A stretch of DNA of 54,480 nt from Citrobacter youngae. Lineage in GTDB: Bacteria > Pseudomonadota > Gammaproteobacteria > Enterobacterales > Enterobacteriaceae. The position numbers and the translations under genes are program-made. Shown piece after piece: positions 40,117 to 50,658 of the stretch. The notes beneath the pieces were generated by a model. It saw nothing but the letters and a program-made list of their open reading frames with translations. It had not been told where the DNA came from and did no database searches. Location: contig NZ_RPOI01000022.1 of the NCBI RefSeq assembly GCF_003818115.1, positions 1 through 54,480 on the forward strand, read 5' to 3'. Each line of letters opens with the position of its first letter. The first letter of the stretch is position 1.

Positions 40117-41589
40117 TTATTGCTCGGTGCTCGGTGTATTAATCATGCGGTTCAGCCATGGCACCATAATCGCCATTACAACCGTTACCGCCAGGGTCAC
40201 CAGGCCTATCTTACTGAACACGTTAGTATAAATAGGCAGCGTCTGGAGTGGGTCGGTAATGTTTTCCGGTACTGCGGTAAACGTTGCGACGTAACCCCCC
40301 ATCAGGAAGGCTGCTGCCTGCGTCAGGAACCACATCCCAAGAATAAAGCCCATCAGGTGTTGTGGCACCAGCGCGGCGACCATAGCCAGCCCCAGGGCGC
40401 TAATCAGCAGTTCACCCAGGCTCTGGAACAGATACACCAGCACGATAAACCACGGCGACGTCAGCCCCTGAGCATCGGCAAACCACATCCCGGCTGCGGC
40501 GGCAGTCAGGAAGCCTAGTGAGCACAGGAACATGCCAAGCGTAAACTTCATCGGCATGGTCAGGTCTTTGCCTTTGTTTCCCAGACGGGTATAGATAGCG
40601 GCCAGCACCGGACTCGCCAGTACCACCCAGAACGGGTTCAGCGCCTGGAAGCTTACCGGGTTGATGGCGAAACCAAGAATTTCATGGTGCACGTTATTGA
40701 TAGCAAAGAAGTTCAGCGAAGTTGGCATCTGCGCGTACAGCACGTAGAACACCACCGCTTCCAGCATCAGGATAAAGGCCACGAACATCTTGTTGCGTCC
40801 GGTTTTATCCAGTTTGAATGCCTGGCGGAAGAAGATGATAGTTACGGCAATCGACAGGACGATCAGCACCAGGTTGGCAACCTGTACATTGTGCATCAGC
40901 CAGGCGCAGATAAAGACCATCACAACCGTACCGGCCAGCACATAGAGCAGGTTACGGAAATTCAGCGGCTTATGGTCCGGCTCTGAACCGATATTCTTCA
41001 CCATGCCACGACAGGCAAAGTAGACCAGTAGTGCAACGATAAGCCCGGCTCCGCACAGGTTGTAGGTCACTGCGTAGCCAAACTTATCGGCAATCACCGG
41101 CGCCAGTGACAGTGACAACAGCGAACCGATGTTAATCGACATATAAAACAGGGTGAAAGCACCGTCCAGACGGGCGTCTTTCGGCGGATAGCATTTTGAC
41201 AGCAGGCTTGCCGGGTTGGCTTTAAACAGCCCGTTACCGACGGCAATGGTACCCAAAGCAATAAAAATCAGGTCGGGCTTAAGCAGTGACATCCCGGTCA
41301 TGAAGTAGCCGATCGCCAGCACAATGGCGCCGAGTACCAGCGTGCGTTTGGTCCCTAAGAGATGGTCGCCGACGTAGCCGCCGATGGATATCAGGCCGTA
41401 TACCAATGCCGCAAACGCGCCAAAGGTGACAAATGCCTGTTCCTGAGAAAATCCGAGTTGCTTAACAAAAAATACCGCCAGGATGCCCTGAACGCCGTAA
41501 TAGCCAAATCGTTCCCATAATTCCACAAAGAAGATCATGAAGAACGGACGAGGTTGCTGCAGCAAGCCCGTAGGTGCAGTAGTATTCAT
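40117..41589 (-). CDS. dtpB: Di/tripeptide:proton symporter DtpB (TppB)
   Basis: This POT-family inner-membrane importer handles di- and tripeptides, complementing the dpp ABC system at the left of the window. It has 490 residues (E. coli 489). POT signatures are present: [13 protein letters not shown] near 25-37 (the ExxER-type proton-coupling motif), [10 protein letters not shown] and the [10 protein letters not shown] segment. ATG follows GAAGGAAT. Confidence 0.96.
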   Translation of the reverse strand: MNTTAPTGLLQQPRPFFMIFFVELWERFGYYGVQGILAVFFVKQLGFSQEQAFVTFGAFAALVYGLISIGGYVGDHLLGTKRTLVLGAIVLAIGYFMTGMSLLKPDLIFIALGTIAVGNGLFKANPASLLSKCYPPKDARLDGAFTLFYMSINIGSLLSLSLAPVIADKFGYAVTYNLCGAGLIVALLVYFACRGMVKNIGSEPDHKPLNFRNLLYVLAGTVVMVFICAWLMHNVQVANLVLIVLSIAVTIIFFRQAFKLDKTGRNKMFVAFILMLEAVVFYVLYAQMPTSLNFFAINNVHHEILGFAINPVSFQALNPFWVVLASPVLAAIYTRLGNKGKDLTMPMKFTLGMFLCSLGFLTAAAAGMWFADAQGLTSPWFIVLVYLFQSLGELLISALGLAMVAALVPQHLMGFILGMWFLTQAAAFLMGGYVATFTAVPENITDPLQTLPIYTNVFSKIGLVTLAVTVVMAIMVPWLNRMINTPSTEQ

Positions 41590-41784
41590 ATTCCTTCGCC
41601 TTTCAAAGCCATCCCGAAAAGTATGAACGCGTATGCTTAAACGCGCCGAAAAAGTCTTATTTTGTTATAGACTGCGGCGATTAGCCGTAAGGGTAGATTA
41701 TTATAGAGATAGTTTTCGATCCAATTAGTTGATCACACTAATTATGATTTATTTGTTGGATTGATGTACTAATTGTGTCTGAAT

Positions 41785-41818
41785 GATAAAAACAAAAACG
41801 CCCGCACAGGCGGGCGTT
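41785..41818 (-). terminator. uspA terminator
   Basis: The stem AACGCCCG/CGGGCGTT with a 6-nt loop is followed on the minus strand by TTTTGTTTTT. Confidence 0.88.
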
Positions 41819-41870
41819 TACAGGCTTAACGACTTGCAGCGCGCCGGGTTATCTCCCGACGGCCAGCGTT

Positions 41871-42308
41871 TTATGCTTCTTCGTCGTCACGCAGCGGAAC
41901 AATCAACATGTCGACGTGAACAGTGTTGATCAGTTGACGCGCGGAGGACATCAGTTTGCTCCAGAAATCCTGGTGATGACCACAAACGACCAGATCCATG
42001 TCGTATTTTTTGATGGCATCAACCAGAACCTGACCCAGGTCGCCGCTACCGCTCAGGGTTTCGGTGATAGGGTAGCCTGCGTTGGTGGACAGCTCGGTTA
42101 ACGCGTGGTGGGTTTCTTCAGAAATGCGTTTCTGCATGTCGCCCAGATTCACGTCGATTAGCCCGGTGTACAGGTCGGAATAGTTTACGTCAACGTGGAT
42201 AAGGGAGACTTTCGCATTGTAAGGCCGTGCCATAGAGACCGCTTTTTCAACCAGAACTTTGCTTTCTGGAGAAAGATCAACCGCGATAAGAATGTGTTTA
42301 TAAGCCAT
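41871..42308 (-). CDS. uspA: Universal stress protein UspA
   Basis: This small cytoplasmic stress protein is induced by growth arrest and damage. Its 145 residues are near-identical to E. coli UspA. It is the ATP-non-binding type of Usp: it lacks the G-2x-G-9x-G-S/T loop seen in UspFG. ATG follows GGAG. It is divergent from uspB. Confidence 0.97.
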   Translation of the reverse strand: MAYKHILIAVDLSPESKVLVEKAVSMARPYNAKVSLIHVDVNYSDLYTGLIDVNLGDMQKRISEETHHALTELSTNAGYPITETLSGSGDLGQVLVDAIKKYDMDLVVCGHHQDFWSKLMSSARQLINTVHVDMLIVPLRDDEEA

Positions 42309-42443
42309 AGTGTTACTCCTTCCATAAGTTGTCGATGACTAGCCTGCTGGCGTTCATTTGCCGCCGCGTCATCCGCGTCCTGCGAACTTTATGCGCGGGG
42401 CTAGCCCAGTCGTAAAAACGTACCTTTTAAGGACTATCCTTAC

Positions 42444-42470
42444 ATTATAGCGACCGGGATAATCCGTCAA
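42444..42470 (-). promoter_or_regulatory. uspA sigma-70 promoter
   Basis: On the minus strand TTGACG and a perfect TATAAT are separated by 15 nt, slightly short. Position and sequence match the known E. coli uspA promoter. Confidence 0.72.
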
Positions 42471-42559
42471 TCCGCCTTGCTTGCCAAGTAGTTAAACAAA
42501 TTTTTTAGTTAATTGCATTGATAGTGATTAACCTTCTGGCAAAAAAATTAACTAATCTC

Positions 42560-42566
42560 CTACACT
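42560..42566 (+). promoter_or_regulatory. uspB -10 element (sigma-S type)
   Basis: CTACACT with an AT-rich upstream region and no clear -35 box is typical of RpoS promoters. E. coli uspB depends on RpoS. Confidence 0.6.
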
Positions 42567-42701
42567 ATTTAGAGAGGCGCTCGGATGCGTGACACTAACA
42601 CGAGCGGTTTCGGTTGTACTCTTCACTGAATGGTTTGGCAGGGTATCGGGGAGCGGTAGTCCCGGAAAGGCGTTCCGTGGGCGGGTCGCCGGGGAGGAGA
42701 T

Positions 42702-43037
42702 ATGATAAGCACCATTGCGTTATTCTGGGCTTTATGTGTCGTTTGCATTGTTAATATGGCGCGTTATTTTTCTTCGCTACGCGCACTGTTAGTGGTACTT
42801 CGTGGTTGCGATCCATTACTTTACCAGTATGTCGATGGGGGCGGCTTTTTTACCTCGCATGGGCAACCTAACAAGCAGATGCGTCTGGTGTGGTATATCT
42901 ACGCTCAGCGTTACCGTGATCATCATGACGATGAGTTTATTCGCCGCTGTGAGCGGGTTCGCGGTCAGTTCATCCTTACCAGCGCGTTATGTGGGCTGGT
43001 GTTAATCAGTATGGTCGCGCTGATTATCTGGCACTGA
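42702..43037 (+). CDS. uspB: Universal stress protein B (UspB)
   Basis: This is a small inner-membrane protein of 111 residues with predicted membrane segments at each end (1-19 and about 88-110) and a charged middle part. E. coli UspB is made in stationary phase and contributes to ethanol resistance; its mechanism is unknown. It has no relation to UspA except its position. Confidence 0.95.
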   Translation: MISTIALFWALCVVCIVNMARYFSSLRALLVVLRGCDPLLYQYVDGGGFFTSHGQPNKQMRLVWYIYAQRYRDHHDDEFIRRCERVRGQFILTSALCGLVLISMVALIIWH

Positions 43038-43053
43038 TTTCTACGACAGATAT

Positions 43054-43088
43054 AAAAAAAGCGGGTCAGTTTCCTGACCCGCTTTTTT
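43054..43088. terminator. Bidirectional uspB/pitA terminator
   Basis: A 9-bp stem GCGGGTCAG/CTGACCCGC flanked by seven A and six T serves both convergent genes. Confidence 0.92.
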
Positions 43089-43101
43089 ACTGTGCATGCA
43101 T

Positions 43102-44601
43102 TTAGATTAACTTCAGGGAGAGCCAGTACAGGACCCCGGAAAGGATAATCGCTGCTGGCAGGGTGAAGACCCAGGCCATCAGAATGCTGGTTACCGTTTT
43201 ACGCTGCAAACCGCCACCGTCAACAACCATCGTCCCTGCAACAGAAGAGGAGAGAACGTGAGTGGTGGAAACAGGCATACCGGTGTAACTGGCGAGACCG
43301 ATAGAGACTGCGGCAGTCATCTGTGCCGACATCCCCTGAGCATAGGTCATGCCTTTCTTACCGATTTTCTCACCAATAGTGGTCGCCACGCGACGCCAGC
43401 CAATCATCGTACCGCAGCCCAGAGCCAGAGCAACAGCCATGATAATCCAGACGGGTGCGTACTCAATGGTGCTCAGCATGTCGGTTTTCAGTTTCTTCAG
43501 CAGTCGCTGATCGTCGCTGCTTACGCCAGGCAGCTTCACGACTTTATCGGTGGTATCAGAGATGCACAGCATAATGCGACGCAGCTGGCTACGCTGCTCA
43601 ACGCTTAACTTGTCGTAGGTTTCCAGGTTCGCCAGCATACCTTTTGCACGCTCAAGCGCGTTGATGGTATTTGCCGGGTGACAATGGAACTCTGCCGGTG
43701 TTGTTGTCGCCGTTTCCGTCGGAGACGGAACCAACTGATCAACGCCGGTCGCCTGTTTGAGCAGATCAGGACGCTGCTGGAAGTAGGTTTCGACGTTATT
43801 GATAGCATCACGGGTACGCGTAATTTCGTAACCAGAAGCATTCATATTCACCACGAAGCCTGCAGGCGCTACGCCAATCAGTACCAGCATTACCAGACCA
43901 ATACCTTTCTGCCCATCGTTAGCGCCATGAGAAAACGCCACACCGATAGCGGAGAGGATCAGCGCGATACGCGTCCAGAACGGCGGCTTTTTCTTACCGT
44001 CTTTCTTTTCACGCTCTGCTGGCGTCAGGTGAATACGTGCCCGCTTCTTGGTGCCGTTCCAGTAACGACGCAGCAAGAAGATCAGACCGCCAGCGAACAC
44101 CAGACCGACAATAGGGGAAATGATCAGCGAACCGAAAATATTGAGCACTTTCGGGATGTTAAGTGCATCCACCACTGAAGTCCCGTTCATCAACGCATTG
44201 GTTAAACCAATACCAATGATCGCGCCAATCAGCGTGTGGGAGCTGGATGCAGGCAGACCAAAGTACCAGGTACCGAGGTTCCAGATAATTGCCGCCAGTA
44301 GCATGGAGAACACCATGGCGAGGCCATGTGAAGAACCCATGTTGAGCAGCAGATCCGTTGGTAGCATATGCACGATGGCATAAGCTACGCTGAGACCACC
44401 CAGCAAAACACCAAAGAAGTTGAACAACGCAGCCATGACCACCGCCAATTGCGAACGCATTGCACGGGTATAGATCACGGTTGCGACAGCATTGGCTGTA
44501 TCGTGGAAGCCGTTAATTGCTTCGTAGAACAGCACAAAAGCCAGAGCAAGCAATAATAAAAGCCCGGTATGTAAATCCAGGCCAGCAAACAAATGTAGCA
44601 T
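43102..44601 (-). CDS. pitA: Low-affinity phosphate transporter PitA
   Basis: This proton-driven inner-membrane importer takes up metal-phosphate complexes. It has 499 residues as in E. coli. PiT family signatures are at both ends: [17 protein letters not shown] near 32-48 and, in the second half, the [14 protein letters not shown] motif (about 218-231). A hydrophilic loop of about 130 residues separates the two membrane halves. Confidence 0.96.
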   Translation of the reverse strand: MLHLFAGLDLHTGLLLLLALAFVLFYEAINGFHDTANAVATVIYTRAMRSQLAVVMAALFNFFGVLLGGLSVAYAIVHMLPTDLLLNMGSSHGLAMVFSMLLAAIIWNLGTWYFGLPASSSHTLIGAIIGIGLTNALMNGTSVVDALNIPKVLNIFGSLIISPIVGLVFAGGLIFLLRRYWNGTKKRARIHLTPAEREKKDGKKKPPFWTRIALILSAIGVAFSHGANDGQKGIGLVMLVLIGVAPAGFVVNMNASGYEITRTRDAINNVETYFQQRPDLLKQATGVDQLVPSPTETATTTPAEFHCHPANTINALERAKGMLANLETYDKLSVEQRSQLRRIMLCISDTTDKVVKLPGVSSDDQRLLKKLKTDMLSTIEYAPVWIIMAVALALGCGTMIGWRRVATTIGEKIGKKGMTYAQGMSAQMTAAVSIGLASYTGMPVSTTHVLSSSVAGTMVVDGGGLQRKTVTSILMAWVFTLPAAIILSGVLYWLSLKLI

Positions 44602-44830
44602 AGGACGTTACGCCATTTTGAGGACATGAACGCGGCGCATTATCAGTGACTTTGGCGGCGCGGGCAAAGTGAAATATAGAGTTTTTTTGATTTGTCTCCT
44701 GCTTTGTTTTACACCACTAAAGAATTATCCTATAGAATTCAGGTAAATACCTATTATTGATAGTTTGGTGCTGGTGCGACCACTGAGGAATCTTTACAAT
44801 TCACGCCCGCTTTTTAGAGAGGATCGCAAC

Positions 44831-46024
44831 GTGGAAAGGTTTGATACCGTTATTATAGGCGCTGGCGCAGCGGGTATGTTCTGTGCCGCGCAGGCAGGGC
44901 AAGCAGGCAGTCAAGTACTGCTGATTGATAATGGTAAAAAGCCTGGACGTAAGATCCTCATGTCCGGCGGAGGGCGCTGTAACTTTACCAATCTTTATGT
45001 GGAACCGGCTGCATATTTGAGTCAAAACCCGCATTTTTGCAAATCGGCGCTGGCTCGCTATACGCAGTGGGACTTTATCGATTTGGTGGGTAAACACGGC
45101 ATTGCCTGGCATGAAAAAACGCTCGGCCAGCTGTTCTGCGATGATTCGGCCCAACAAATCGTCGATATGCTGGTGGCCGAATGCGAAAAAGGTAACGTTA
45201 CGATGCGTTTACGTAGCGAAGTCCTGAGCGTCGCACAGGATGATGATGGCTTCATTCTGGAACTGAACGGGATGACGGTCGGTGCGAAGAAATTGGTTAT
45301 TGCCTCCGGTGGGCTTTCCATGCCGGGTCTGGGAGCAACGCCGTTTGGTTATAAAATTGCCGAACAGTTTGGTCTGAAGGTTCTGCCGACCCGTGCCGGT
45401 TTGGTGCCTTTCACGCTGCATAAGCCACTGTTGGAGCAGCTTCAGGTACTCTCAGGCGTGTCTGTTCCTTCCGTTATCACCGCTGAAGACGGCACCGTAT
45501 TTCGTGAAAACCTGCTCTTTACGCACCGTGGGCTTTCAGGCCCGGCCGTTTTGCAAATTTCCAGTTTTTGGCAGCCCGGCGAATTTGTCAGCATTAATTT
45601 GTTGCCGGATGTTGACCTTGCGAGCTTCCTCGATGAACAACGAAGCGCACATCCAAATCAGAGCTTAAAGAACACGTTAGCGATGCAGTTGCCGAAACGT
45701 CTGGTGGAATGCCTGCAGCAATTAGGGCAAATCCCGGATGTGACGCTGAAACAACTTAACGTGCGCGATCAGCAATCGCTGGTCGAAACGCTGACCGAAT
45801 GGCGGGTGCAGCCGAACGGTACCGAAGGGTATCGCACAGCGGAAGTCACGCTGGGAGGCGTGGATACCAACGAACTGTCTTCGCGCACGATGGAAGCCCG
45901 CAAAGTGCCAGGGCTGTACTTTATTGGTGAAGTGATGGATGTCACCGGCTGGTTGGGTGGGTATAACTTCCAGTGGGCGTGGTCGAGCGCCTGGGCATGT
46001 GCACAGGATTTGGTGTCTGAATAA
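44831..46024 (+). CDS. yhiN: HI0933-like flavoprotein YhiN
   Basis: This is a predicted FAD-binding oxidoreductase of unknown reaction (BaiN/RdsA family). I choose GTG at 44831 (then ERFDTVIIGAG) because GAGAGGA precedes it and the fold begins there, giving 397 residues; the longer frame from 44765 lacks conservation. The dinucleotide motif GAGAAGMFCA is at 9-18, GKKPGRKILMSGGGRCNFTN at about 36-55, and the C-terminal FAD contact is YFIGEVMDVTGWLGGYN. Confidence 0.9.
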   Translation: MERFDTVIIGAGAAGMFCAAQAGQAGSQVLLIDNGKKPGRKILMSGGGRCNFTNLYVEPAAYLSQNPHFCKSALARYTQWDFIDLVGKHGIAWHEKTLGQLFCDDSAQQIVDMLVAECEKGNVTMRLRSEVLSVAQDDDGFILELNGMTVGAKKLVIASGGLSMPGLGATPFGYKIAEQFGLKVLPTRAGLVPFTLHKPLLEQLQVLSGVSVPSVITAEDGTVFRENLLFTHRGLSGPAVLQISSFWQPGEFVSINLLPDVDLASFLDEQRSAHPNQSLKNTLAMQLPKRLVECLQQLGQIPDVTLKQLNVRDQQSLVETLTEWRVQPNGTEGYRTAEVTLGGVDTNELSSRTMEARKVPGLYFIGEVMDVTGWLGGYNFQWAWSSAWACAQDLVSE

Positions 46025-46167
46025 GTGAAAGACTCTGTCTGCACATAATAAGAAAAAATATCATAGTGATGTGTGATACATGAACTGACTCTGACGTGCG
46101 TTTCTTAACTCCAGGAATGATATGATAAATCAGTTAAAAATCGCACAGATAAGAGAACGGGAGACAC

Positions 46168-46839
46168 ATGGTTATTCCTGAGGTAAAACAGGAGCGGCTC
46201 TATCAAAAGATAGCCAATCTCATCATTAAGCTCATCAATGATGGTATTTTTCCGCCGGGAAGCTTCTTACCACCCGAACGTGAGCTGGCGAAGCAACTCG
46301 GTGTAAGTCGCGCATCGCTCAGAGAAGCGCTGATTGTGCTGGAGATTTCCGGATGGATCACCATCCAGTCAGGTAATGGTGTAATTGTTGCTGATAAAAA
46401 GCATTCCACCAGTGATTATACGATTGAAGAAATCCTCTATTCGCGTGAGTTGGTCGACAGCCATTGTGCGCGTCTTGCTGCTCAGGCCGGGAAAGAAGAT
46501 CTAATTAGCCAGCTTGAAGCACTGCATCTCAGCATGGAAAAGGCCATTAGCGAAAACAATGTGCATGGTTTTTATTCCCTCGATAAGCAATTCCATCTAA
46601 CAGTATCAGAAGCCAGCCAGAACCGCGTACTGCTTGATATGTCGCGAATGCTGTGGGAACAGCGCGTTAACATCCCGTATGCCGGACTGGACAAACGTTC
46701 CGGCAATCGGGATGTATTAACCAGCATGAATACACAGCATAAAGCGATTGTGGATGCGATCCGCCAGGCTGATGCTGACGGTGCTTACCAAAAATCGCTG
46801 GAACATCTGGCCTATGTCAGACAGATCGTGGGTCTTTAA
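46168..46839 (+). CDS. GntR/FadR-family regulator of the hexonate cluster
   Basis: This is a 223-residue regulator: an N-terminal winged helix (LYQKIANLIIKLINDG, PERELAKQLGVSRASLREAL) and an all-helical FCD effector domain with its metal-site residues (D/H pattern in DKQFHLTVSE and the NTQHKAIVDAI helix). It is of the UxuR/ExuR/RspR type, which sense hexuronates or hexonates. ATG follows CGGGAG. It lies 10 nt from the convergent uxuB-like stop and is the presumed repressor of the 46850-51919 genes. Confidence 0.88.
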   Translation: MVIPEVKQERLYQKIANLIIKLINDGIFPPGSFLPPERELAKQLGVSRASLREALIVLEISGWITIQSGNGVIVADKKHSTSDYTIEEILYSRELVDSHCARLAAQAGKEDLISQLEALHLSMEKAISENNVHGFYSLDKQFHLTVSEASQNRVLLDMSRMLWEQRVNIPYAGLDKRSGNRDVLTSMNTQHKAIVDAIRQADADGAYQKSLEHLAYVRQIVGL

Positions 46840-46849
46840 TAACACCACG

Positions 46850-48322
46850 CTATTGGCTCAGAGCGGCTACCGCTGCACGTGCGCCTACGCTGTGCAATTG
46901 CTGACAGGCAGCGGTTACGCGTTCGATAAAGTCTGTGTTCTCGCAAAGGTCTCGCCCAAAGATAGTGTCAATTGCTAACAGCGCCCGGACACGTTCTTCT
47001 ATTGATGGATACTGTTGATAAATAGCCTGATACTGTGCTGACAGCGGATCTATCACCTCAATCGGATGACCTTGTTCATCCACACCGCTGATGTAGCGCA
47101 TCCAACCGGCGACTCCCAACATCAGATGGCGAGCATCTTCGCCTTTTTTCAGATGGAGTCGAATGGGGTCCAGCAAGCGTTGTGGTAGTTTCTGGCTGCC
47201 ATCCATCGCAATTTGCCAGGTTCGGTGCTTCAGTGATGGATTAGTAAAGCGCGCAATCAGCAGCTCTGCATAAGCCGCAAGGTCTGTTCCTTCCGGCATC
47301 GACAGTGTCGGCGCTTGTTCATTGAGCATCAAAGCACGCGCAGCGTTGCGATACGCCGGGTTGGTCATCGTATCGGCAATTGTTTCATAACCGCCCAGAT
47401 AACCAAGGTAGGCCAGGAAAGAGTGGCTGCCGTTGAGCATGCGTAACTTCATCATCTCAAATGGCACCACATCTGCTACAAACTGTACGCCCACGCGATC
47501 CCAGTCCGGGCGTCCATTGACAAAGTTATCTTCAATCACCCACTGACGGAACGGCTCACAGGCAATGGCACAGGGATCATCTACCCCCAGCTGTTCTGCG
47601 ATTTGCGCTAACGTCTCTTCTGTCGCTGCCGGAACGATGCGGTCTACCATCGTGCATGGGAACGTTGCCTGTTCGGCAATCCACTCAGCCAGTTGCGGAT
47701 CGCGCTCGGCGGCTAAACCCAGGACAGCGGTTTTTGCGACGTGGCCATTTTCTCGTACGTTATCGCAGGACAGCACAGTAAAAGCCTTCAATCCCTGCTG
47801 ACGGCGTAGCGCGAGGGCTTCGACGATATAACCCATTGCTGATTTGGGGGACTGTGGGTGAGCAATGTCGTGCTGGATAAACGGATGATTCAGATCCAGC
47901 TCGCCGCTGGCGGCATCTGTGCAATATCCTTTTTCGGTGATGGTCAGCGAAACGATGGCCGTTTCGGGACGTGCCATTGCGTGGATAATGGCTTCACAGC
48001 CGTCAAATTCAGGATGCAGCGCTTCTTTCATCGCGCCAATGATTTTAAGCTCTGTCGTTTGTGCTCCGCGCTCGGCAACGGTGTACAGCAGATCCTGCGC
48101 CTTCAGGTTTTGAATCAGTGTGGCATCGTTTCCGGGCATCAGGTTGACCTCACAGATACCCCAGTCGCTGTCACTGCTTTCCAGCAAATGATGTGTATAG
48201 AGCGCCTGATGAGCGCGGTGAAAAGCGCCGCAACCAAGATGTACGATGCGCGAAACGAGGCGTGAACGATCCCAGCGTGGTCGTGGGGTGGAAATCTGGG
48301 CGGTGGCGAGATTCTTGTCCAT
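46850..48322 (-). CDS. Mannonate oxidoreductase (fructuronate reductase), UxuB/YdfI type
   Basis: This enzyme interconverts D-fructuronate and D-mannonate with NAD(H). It has 490 residues of the polyol-specific long-chain (mannitol) dehydrogenase family: the Rossmann motif is HLGCGAFHRAHQA at 28-40, and the catalytic region is MKLRMLNGSHSFLAYLGYLGG with its Lys. It is closer to YdfI/UxuB than to mannitol dehydrogenase by context. It is last in the direction MFS-ADH-uxuA-uxuB but separated from uxuA by a terminator, so it may have its own promoter. Confidence 0.85.
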   Translation of the reverse strand: MDKNLATAQISTPRPRWDRSRLVSRIVHLGCGAFHRAHQALYTHHLLESSDSDWGICEVNLMPGNDATLIQNLKAQDLLYTVAERGAQTTELKIIGAMKEALHPEFDGCEAIIHAMARPETAIVSLTITEKGYCTDAASGELDLNHPFIQHDIAHPQSPKSAMGYIVEALALRRQQGLKAFTVLSCDNVRENGHVAKTAVLGLAAERDPQLAEWIAEQATFPCTMVDRIVPAATEETLAQIAEQLGVDDPCAIACEPFRQWVIEDNFVNGRPDWDRVGVQFVADVVPFEMMKLRMLNGSHSFLAYLGYLGGYETIADTMTNPAYRNAARALMLNEQAPTLSMPEGTDLAAYAELLIARFTNPSLKHRTWQIAMDGSQKLPQRLLDPIRLHLKKGEDARHLMLGVAGWMRYISGVDEQGHPIEVIDPLSAQYQAIYQQYPSIEERVRALLAIDTIFGRDLCENTDFIERVTAACQQLHSVGARAAVAALSQ

Positions 48323-48348
48323 GACAAACTCCTGTCATTGATGATCTT

Positions 48349-48370
48349 CTTTGATAATGCGCTATCAAAG
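48349..48370. promoter_or_regulatory. Palindrome upstream of the uxuB-like gene
   Basis: A perfect inverted repeat CTTTGATA-N6-TATCAAAG lies 26 nt before the start codon and downstream of the terminator at 48391-48419. It is a candidate operator or leader hairpin. Confidence 0.5.
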
Positions 48371-48390
48371 ACCGGTCCTGACTGAAAGTG

Positions 48391-48419
48391 AAAAACCGCA
48401 TGGCAGGGATACCATGCGG
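48391..48419 (-). terminator. Intra-cluster terminator between uxuA and the uxuB-like gene
   Basis: On the minus strand an 8-bp stem CCGCATGG/CCATGCGG is followed by TTTTT, starting 9 nt after the uxuA stop. It should end or reduce transcription before the uxuB-like gene. Confidence 0.8.
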
Positions 48420-48427
48420 CAATGTGG

Positions 48428-49612
48428 TTACTGATTGAAGAAGGCGCGTTGGATAGCCAGTTCAACGCCGCGTACTTCAGCCAGGCCCTTAAGGCGACCA
48501 ATAGCGGAATACCCTGGGTTGGTTTTCTTTTTCAGATCATCAAGCATTTGATGACCATGGTCTGGTCGCATGGGGATAAGTGAGGCGTTGCCTTCAGCTT
48601 TACGTCGCTGTTCTTCTTCGACTATCGCTTTCACTACGCTGTACATATCGACATCCCCGGAGAGATGTGCCGCCTCATGGAAGGTTTTGGGATTCTCTTC
48701 ACGTTGTGTGGAACGCAGGTGCGTAAAGTAAATCCGTGGGCCGAACTGTTTGATCATATCAACCAGATCGTTGTCTGCGCGTACGCCGTAAGAGCCTGTA
48801 CACATCGTAAAACCGTTGGCTGTACTGTTTACGGTGTCCACCATCCACTGCATATCTTCTACAGTAGAAACGATGCGCGGCAGGCCAAGAATTGGGCGCG
48901 GTGGATCGTCCGGATGAACCGCCATACGTACACCCACTTCTTCCGCTACCGGAATAATGGCTTTCAGGAACCAGGCGAAATTTTCCCGTAAGGCCGCTTT
49001 GTCGATATCTTTATAGGTTGCAAGGTGGCTACGGAATTGGTCCAGCGTATAGCCTTCCTCAGCACCTGGCAGACCTGCAATGATATTTCGTGTCAGCCGA
49101 GCTTTGTCTTCTTCGCTCATATTCACAAAACGCTGGTGCGCCTGTGCAATTTCCTCCGCGCTGTAGTCCGCTTCCGCACCGGGACGCTTGAGGATATGCA
49201 GTTCAAAGGCGGCAAACTCAATCTGGTCAAAGCGCAGAGCCTTTGAACCGTCGGGTAGTACATATTCCAGGTCGGTACGGGTCCAGTCCAGAACCGGCAT
49301 GAAGTTGTAGCACACGGTAAAGATGCCGCATTGGGCGAGATTACGCAGCGTCTGCTGGTAATTCTTGATCCACAGATCGTACTGGCCCGTGTGGGTCTTG
49401 ATGTCTTCATGGATCGGCACGCTTTCCACGACCGACCAGACCAGACCGGCTTTTTCCACGATCGCTTTGCGTTTGAGAATTTCTTCTACGGACCAGACTT
49501 CACCGTTTGGAATATGGTGCAGCGCAGTTACCACACCCGTTGCACCGGCTTGACGAACATCGGACAACGACACGGGATCATTCGGGCCATACCAACGCCA
49601 GGTTTGTTCCAT
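48428..49612 (-). CDS. uxuA: D-mannonate dehydratase UxuA
   Basis: UxuA dehydrates D-mannonate to 2-keto-3-deoxygluconate, the substrate of KdgK. It has 394 residues, the E. coli length, and a TIM-barrel UxuA fold beginning [23 protein letters not shown]. The active-site segments [18 protein letters not shown] and the His/Asp region [11 protein letters not shown] are intact. It belongs to the xylose-isomerase-like UxuA family, not to the enolase-type RspA. It starts 20 nt after the alcohol dehydrogenase stop. Confidence 0.94.
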   Translation of the reverse strand: MEQTWRWYGPNDPVSLSDVRQAGATGVVTALHHIPNGEVWSVEEILKRKAIVEKAGLVWSVVESVPIHEDIKTHTGQYDLWIKNYQQTLRNLAQCGIFTVCYNFMPVLDWTRTDLEYVLPDGSKALRFDQIEFAAFELHILKRPGAEADYSAEEIAQAHQRFVNMSEEDKARLTRNIIAGLPGAEEGYTLDQFRSHLATYKDIDKAALRENFAWFLKAIIPVAEEVGVRMAVHPDDPPRPILGLPRIVSTVEDMQWMVDTVNSTANGFTMCTGSYGVRADNDLVDMIKQFGPRIYFTHLRSTQREENPKTFHEAAHLSGDVDMYSVVKAIVEEEQRRKAEGNASLIPMRPDHGHQMLDDLKKKTNPGYSAIGRLKGLAEVRGVELAIQRAFFNQ

Positions 49613-49632
49613 CGCTTTATCTCCTGGAAAAA

Positions 49633-50658
49633 TTAATGAAAGGTCACATTGATCTTCAGATAGCGTTCCGGGTATTGATCGAGTTCCTTCACGGCGTCAG
49701 GCACATCATCAATATTCACCACCTTGCTGACGACATCCGCAGGATTAATGTTCAGCGTAGCCAGCATCTGTAACGCTTCTTCGAATTCGCCAGCACTGGT
49801 ACGTGATCCGCGCAGATCCAACTCTTTAAACGTGATCAGGTTAGTGGGTAACGATGTCTCCTGTTTTGGCCAGCCGGTGAAAGCAATACGACCCGCAAAC
49901 GAAGCAAGATCCAGCGTTTCGCGAATTGCACTGTTGGCACCAGATGCTTCGACGACAACCTGTGCCATCGTCCCCTGTGTGATATCTTTTATCGCCTCAA
50001 CAACCTGGGTGTTCGACGGATTGATGACGTAAGGCACGCCCAGCGATTTTGCGTACTGAAGTCGTTCGTCCACGATATCGATCAGAATTGGCGTCGCACC
50101 GTAGCGCAATGCGCTCAATGCTGCCATCAGACCAATCGCACCGGCTCCAATAATGGCGATATGCTCCCCGGCCGTCAGTTTGGCGCGATGTAGCGCATGC
50201 AGTGCGATAGTCAGTGGTTCAGCCAACGGAGCCATCTCAGTGGCGACGTCATCCGGGATTTTGTGAATCAAATGCGCGGGGTGAGCTACCACCTCCTGCA
50301 TCGCACCATCAATATGTACGCCAATTACCTTCAGGTTTTCACAGCAATTTGTCCTCCCCACTGAACAGGGGTAGCAATGGCCACAATAAATATAAGGATC
50401 AACAATAACGCGGTCACCTTCCTTAATATTTGCTGGCATGCCATTGCCTTGTTTAATAACAATACCAGTGACTTCATGTCCAATAATACGTGGATAGGTC
50501 ACCAGGGGATTAGTGCCGCGAAATGCACCTATATCAGAGCCACATATTCCAGCAGCATCAACTTTTATTAATACTTCATTATCTTTCTTTTCTGGGTAAT
50601 CAACCCAACGGGTTTCAATTTCACCAGGTTTATTGATGTAGACAGCTTTGACTTTCAT
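49633..50658 (-). CDS. Zinc-type alcohol dehydrogenase (hexonate 5-dehydrogenase, LgoD/RspB-like)
   Basis: This is a 341-residue medium-chain dehydrogenase. Catalytic zinc ligands are Cys39 (GICGSD) and His/Glu in GHE, and the structural zinc cysteines are in [15 protein letters not shown]. The NAD motif is [10 protein letters not shown] at about 170-180. GRTNCC and overall pattern recall L-galactonate dehydrogenase LgoD and RspB. With UxuB- and UxuA-type partners, oxidation of L-gulonate at C5 to D-fructuronate is the most economical reaction, but this is inference. The ORF overlaps the end of the MFS gene by 29 nt. Confidence 0.85.
   Translation of the reverse strand: MKVKAVYINKPGEIETRWVDYPEKKDNEVLIKVDAAGICGSDIGAFRGTNPLVTYPRIIGHEVTGIVIKQGNGMPANIKEGDRVIVDPYIYCGHCYPCSVGRTNCCENLKVIGVHIDGAMQEVVAHPAHLIHKIPDDVATEMAPLAEPLTIALHALHRAKLTAGEHIAIIGAGAIGLMAALSALRYGATPILIDIVDERLQYAKSLGVPYVINPSNTQVVEAIKDITQGTMAQVVVEASGANSAIRETLDLASFAGRIAFTGWPKQETSLPTNLITFKELDLRGSRTSAGEFEEALQMLATLNINPADVVSKVVNIDDVPDAVKELDQYPERYLKINVTFH

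Larger units (their letters stand above)
42309..42701. other. Divergent uspA-uspB control region
   Basis: This holds the uspA promoter on the minus strand and the sigma-S-like uspB promoter on the plus strand. A GC-rich uspB leader (42640-42695) ends in a strong GGGGAGGAG ribosome binding site. No gene is seen. Confidence 0.7.
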
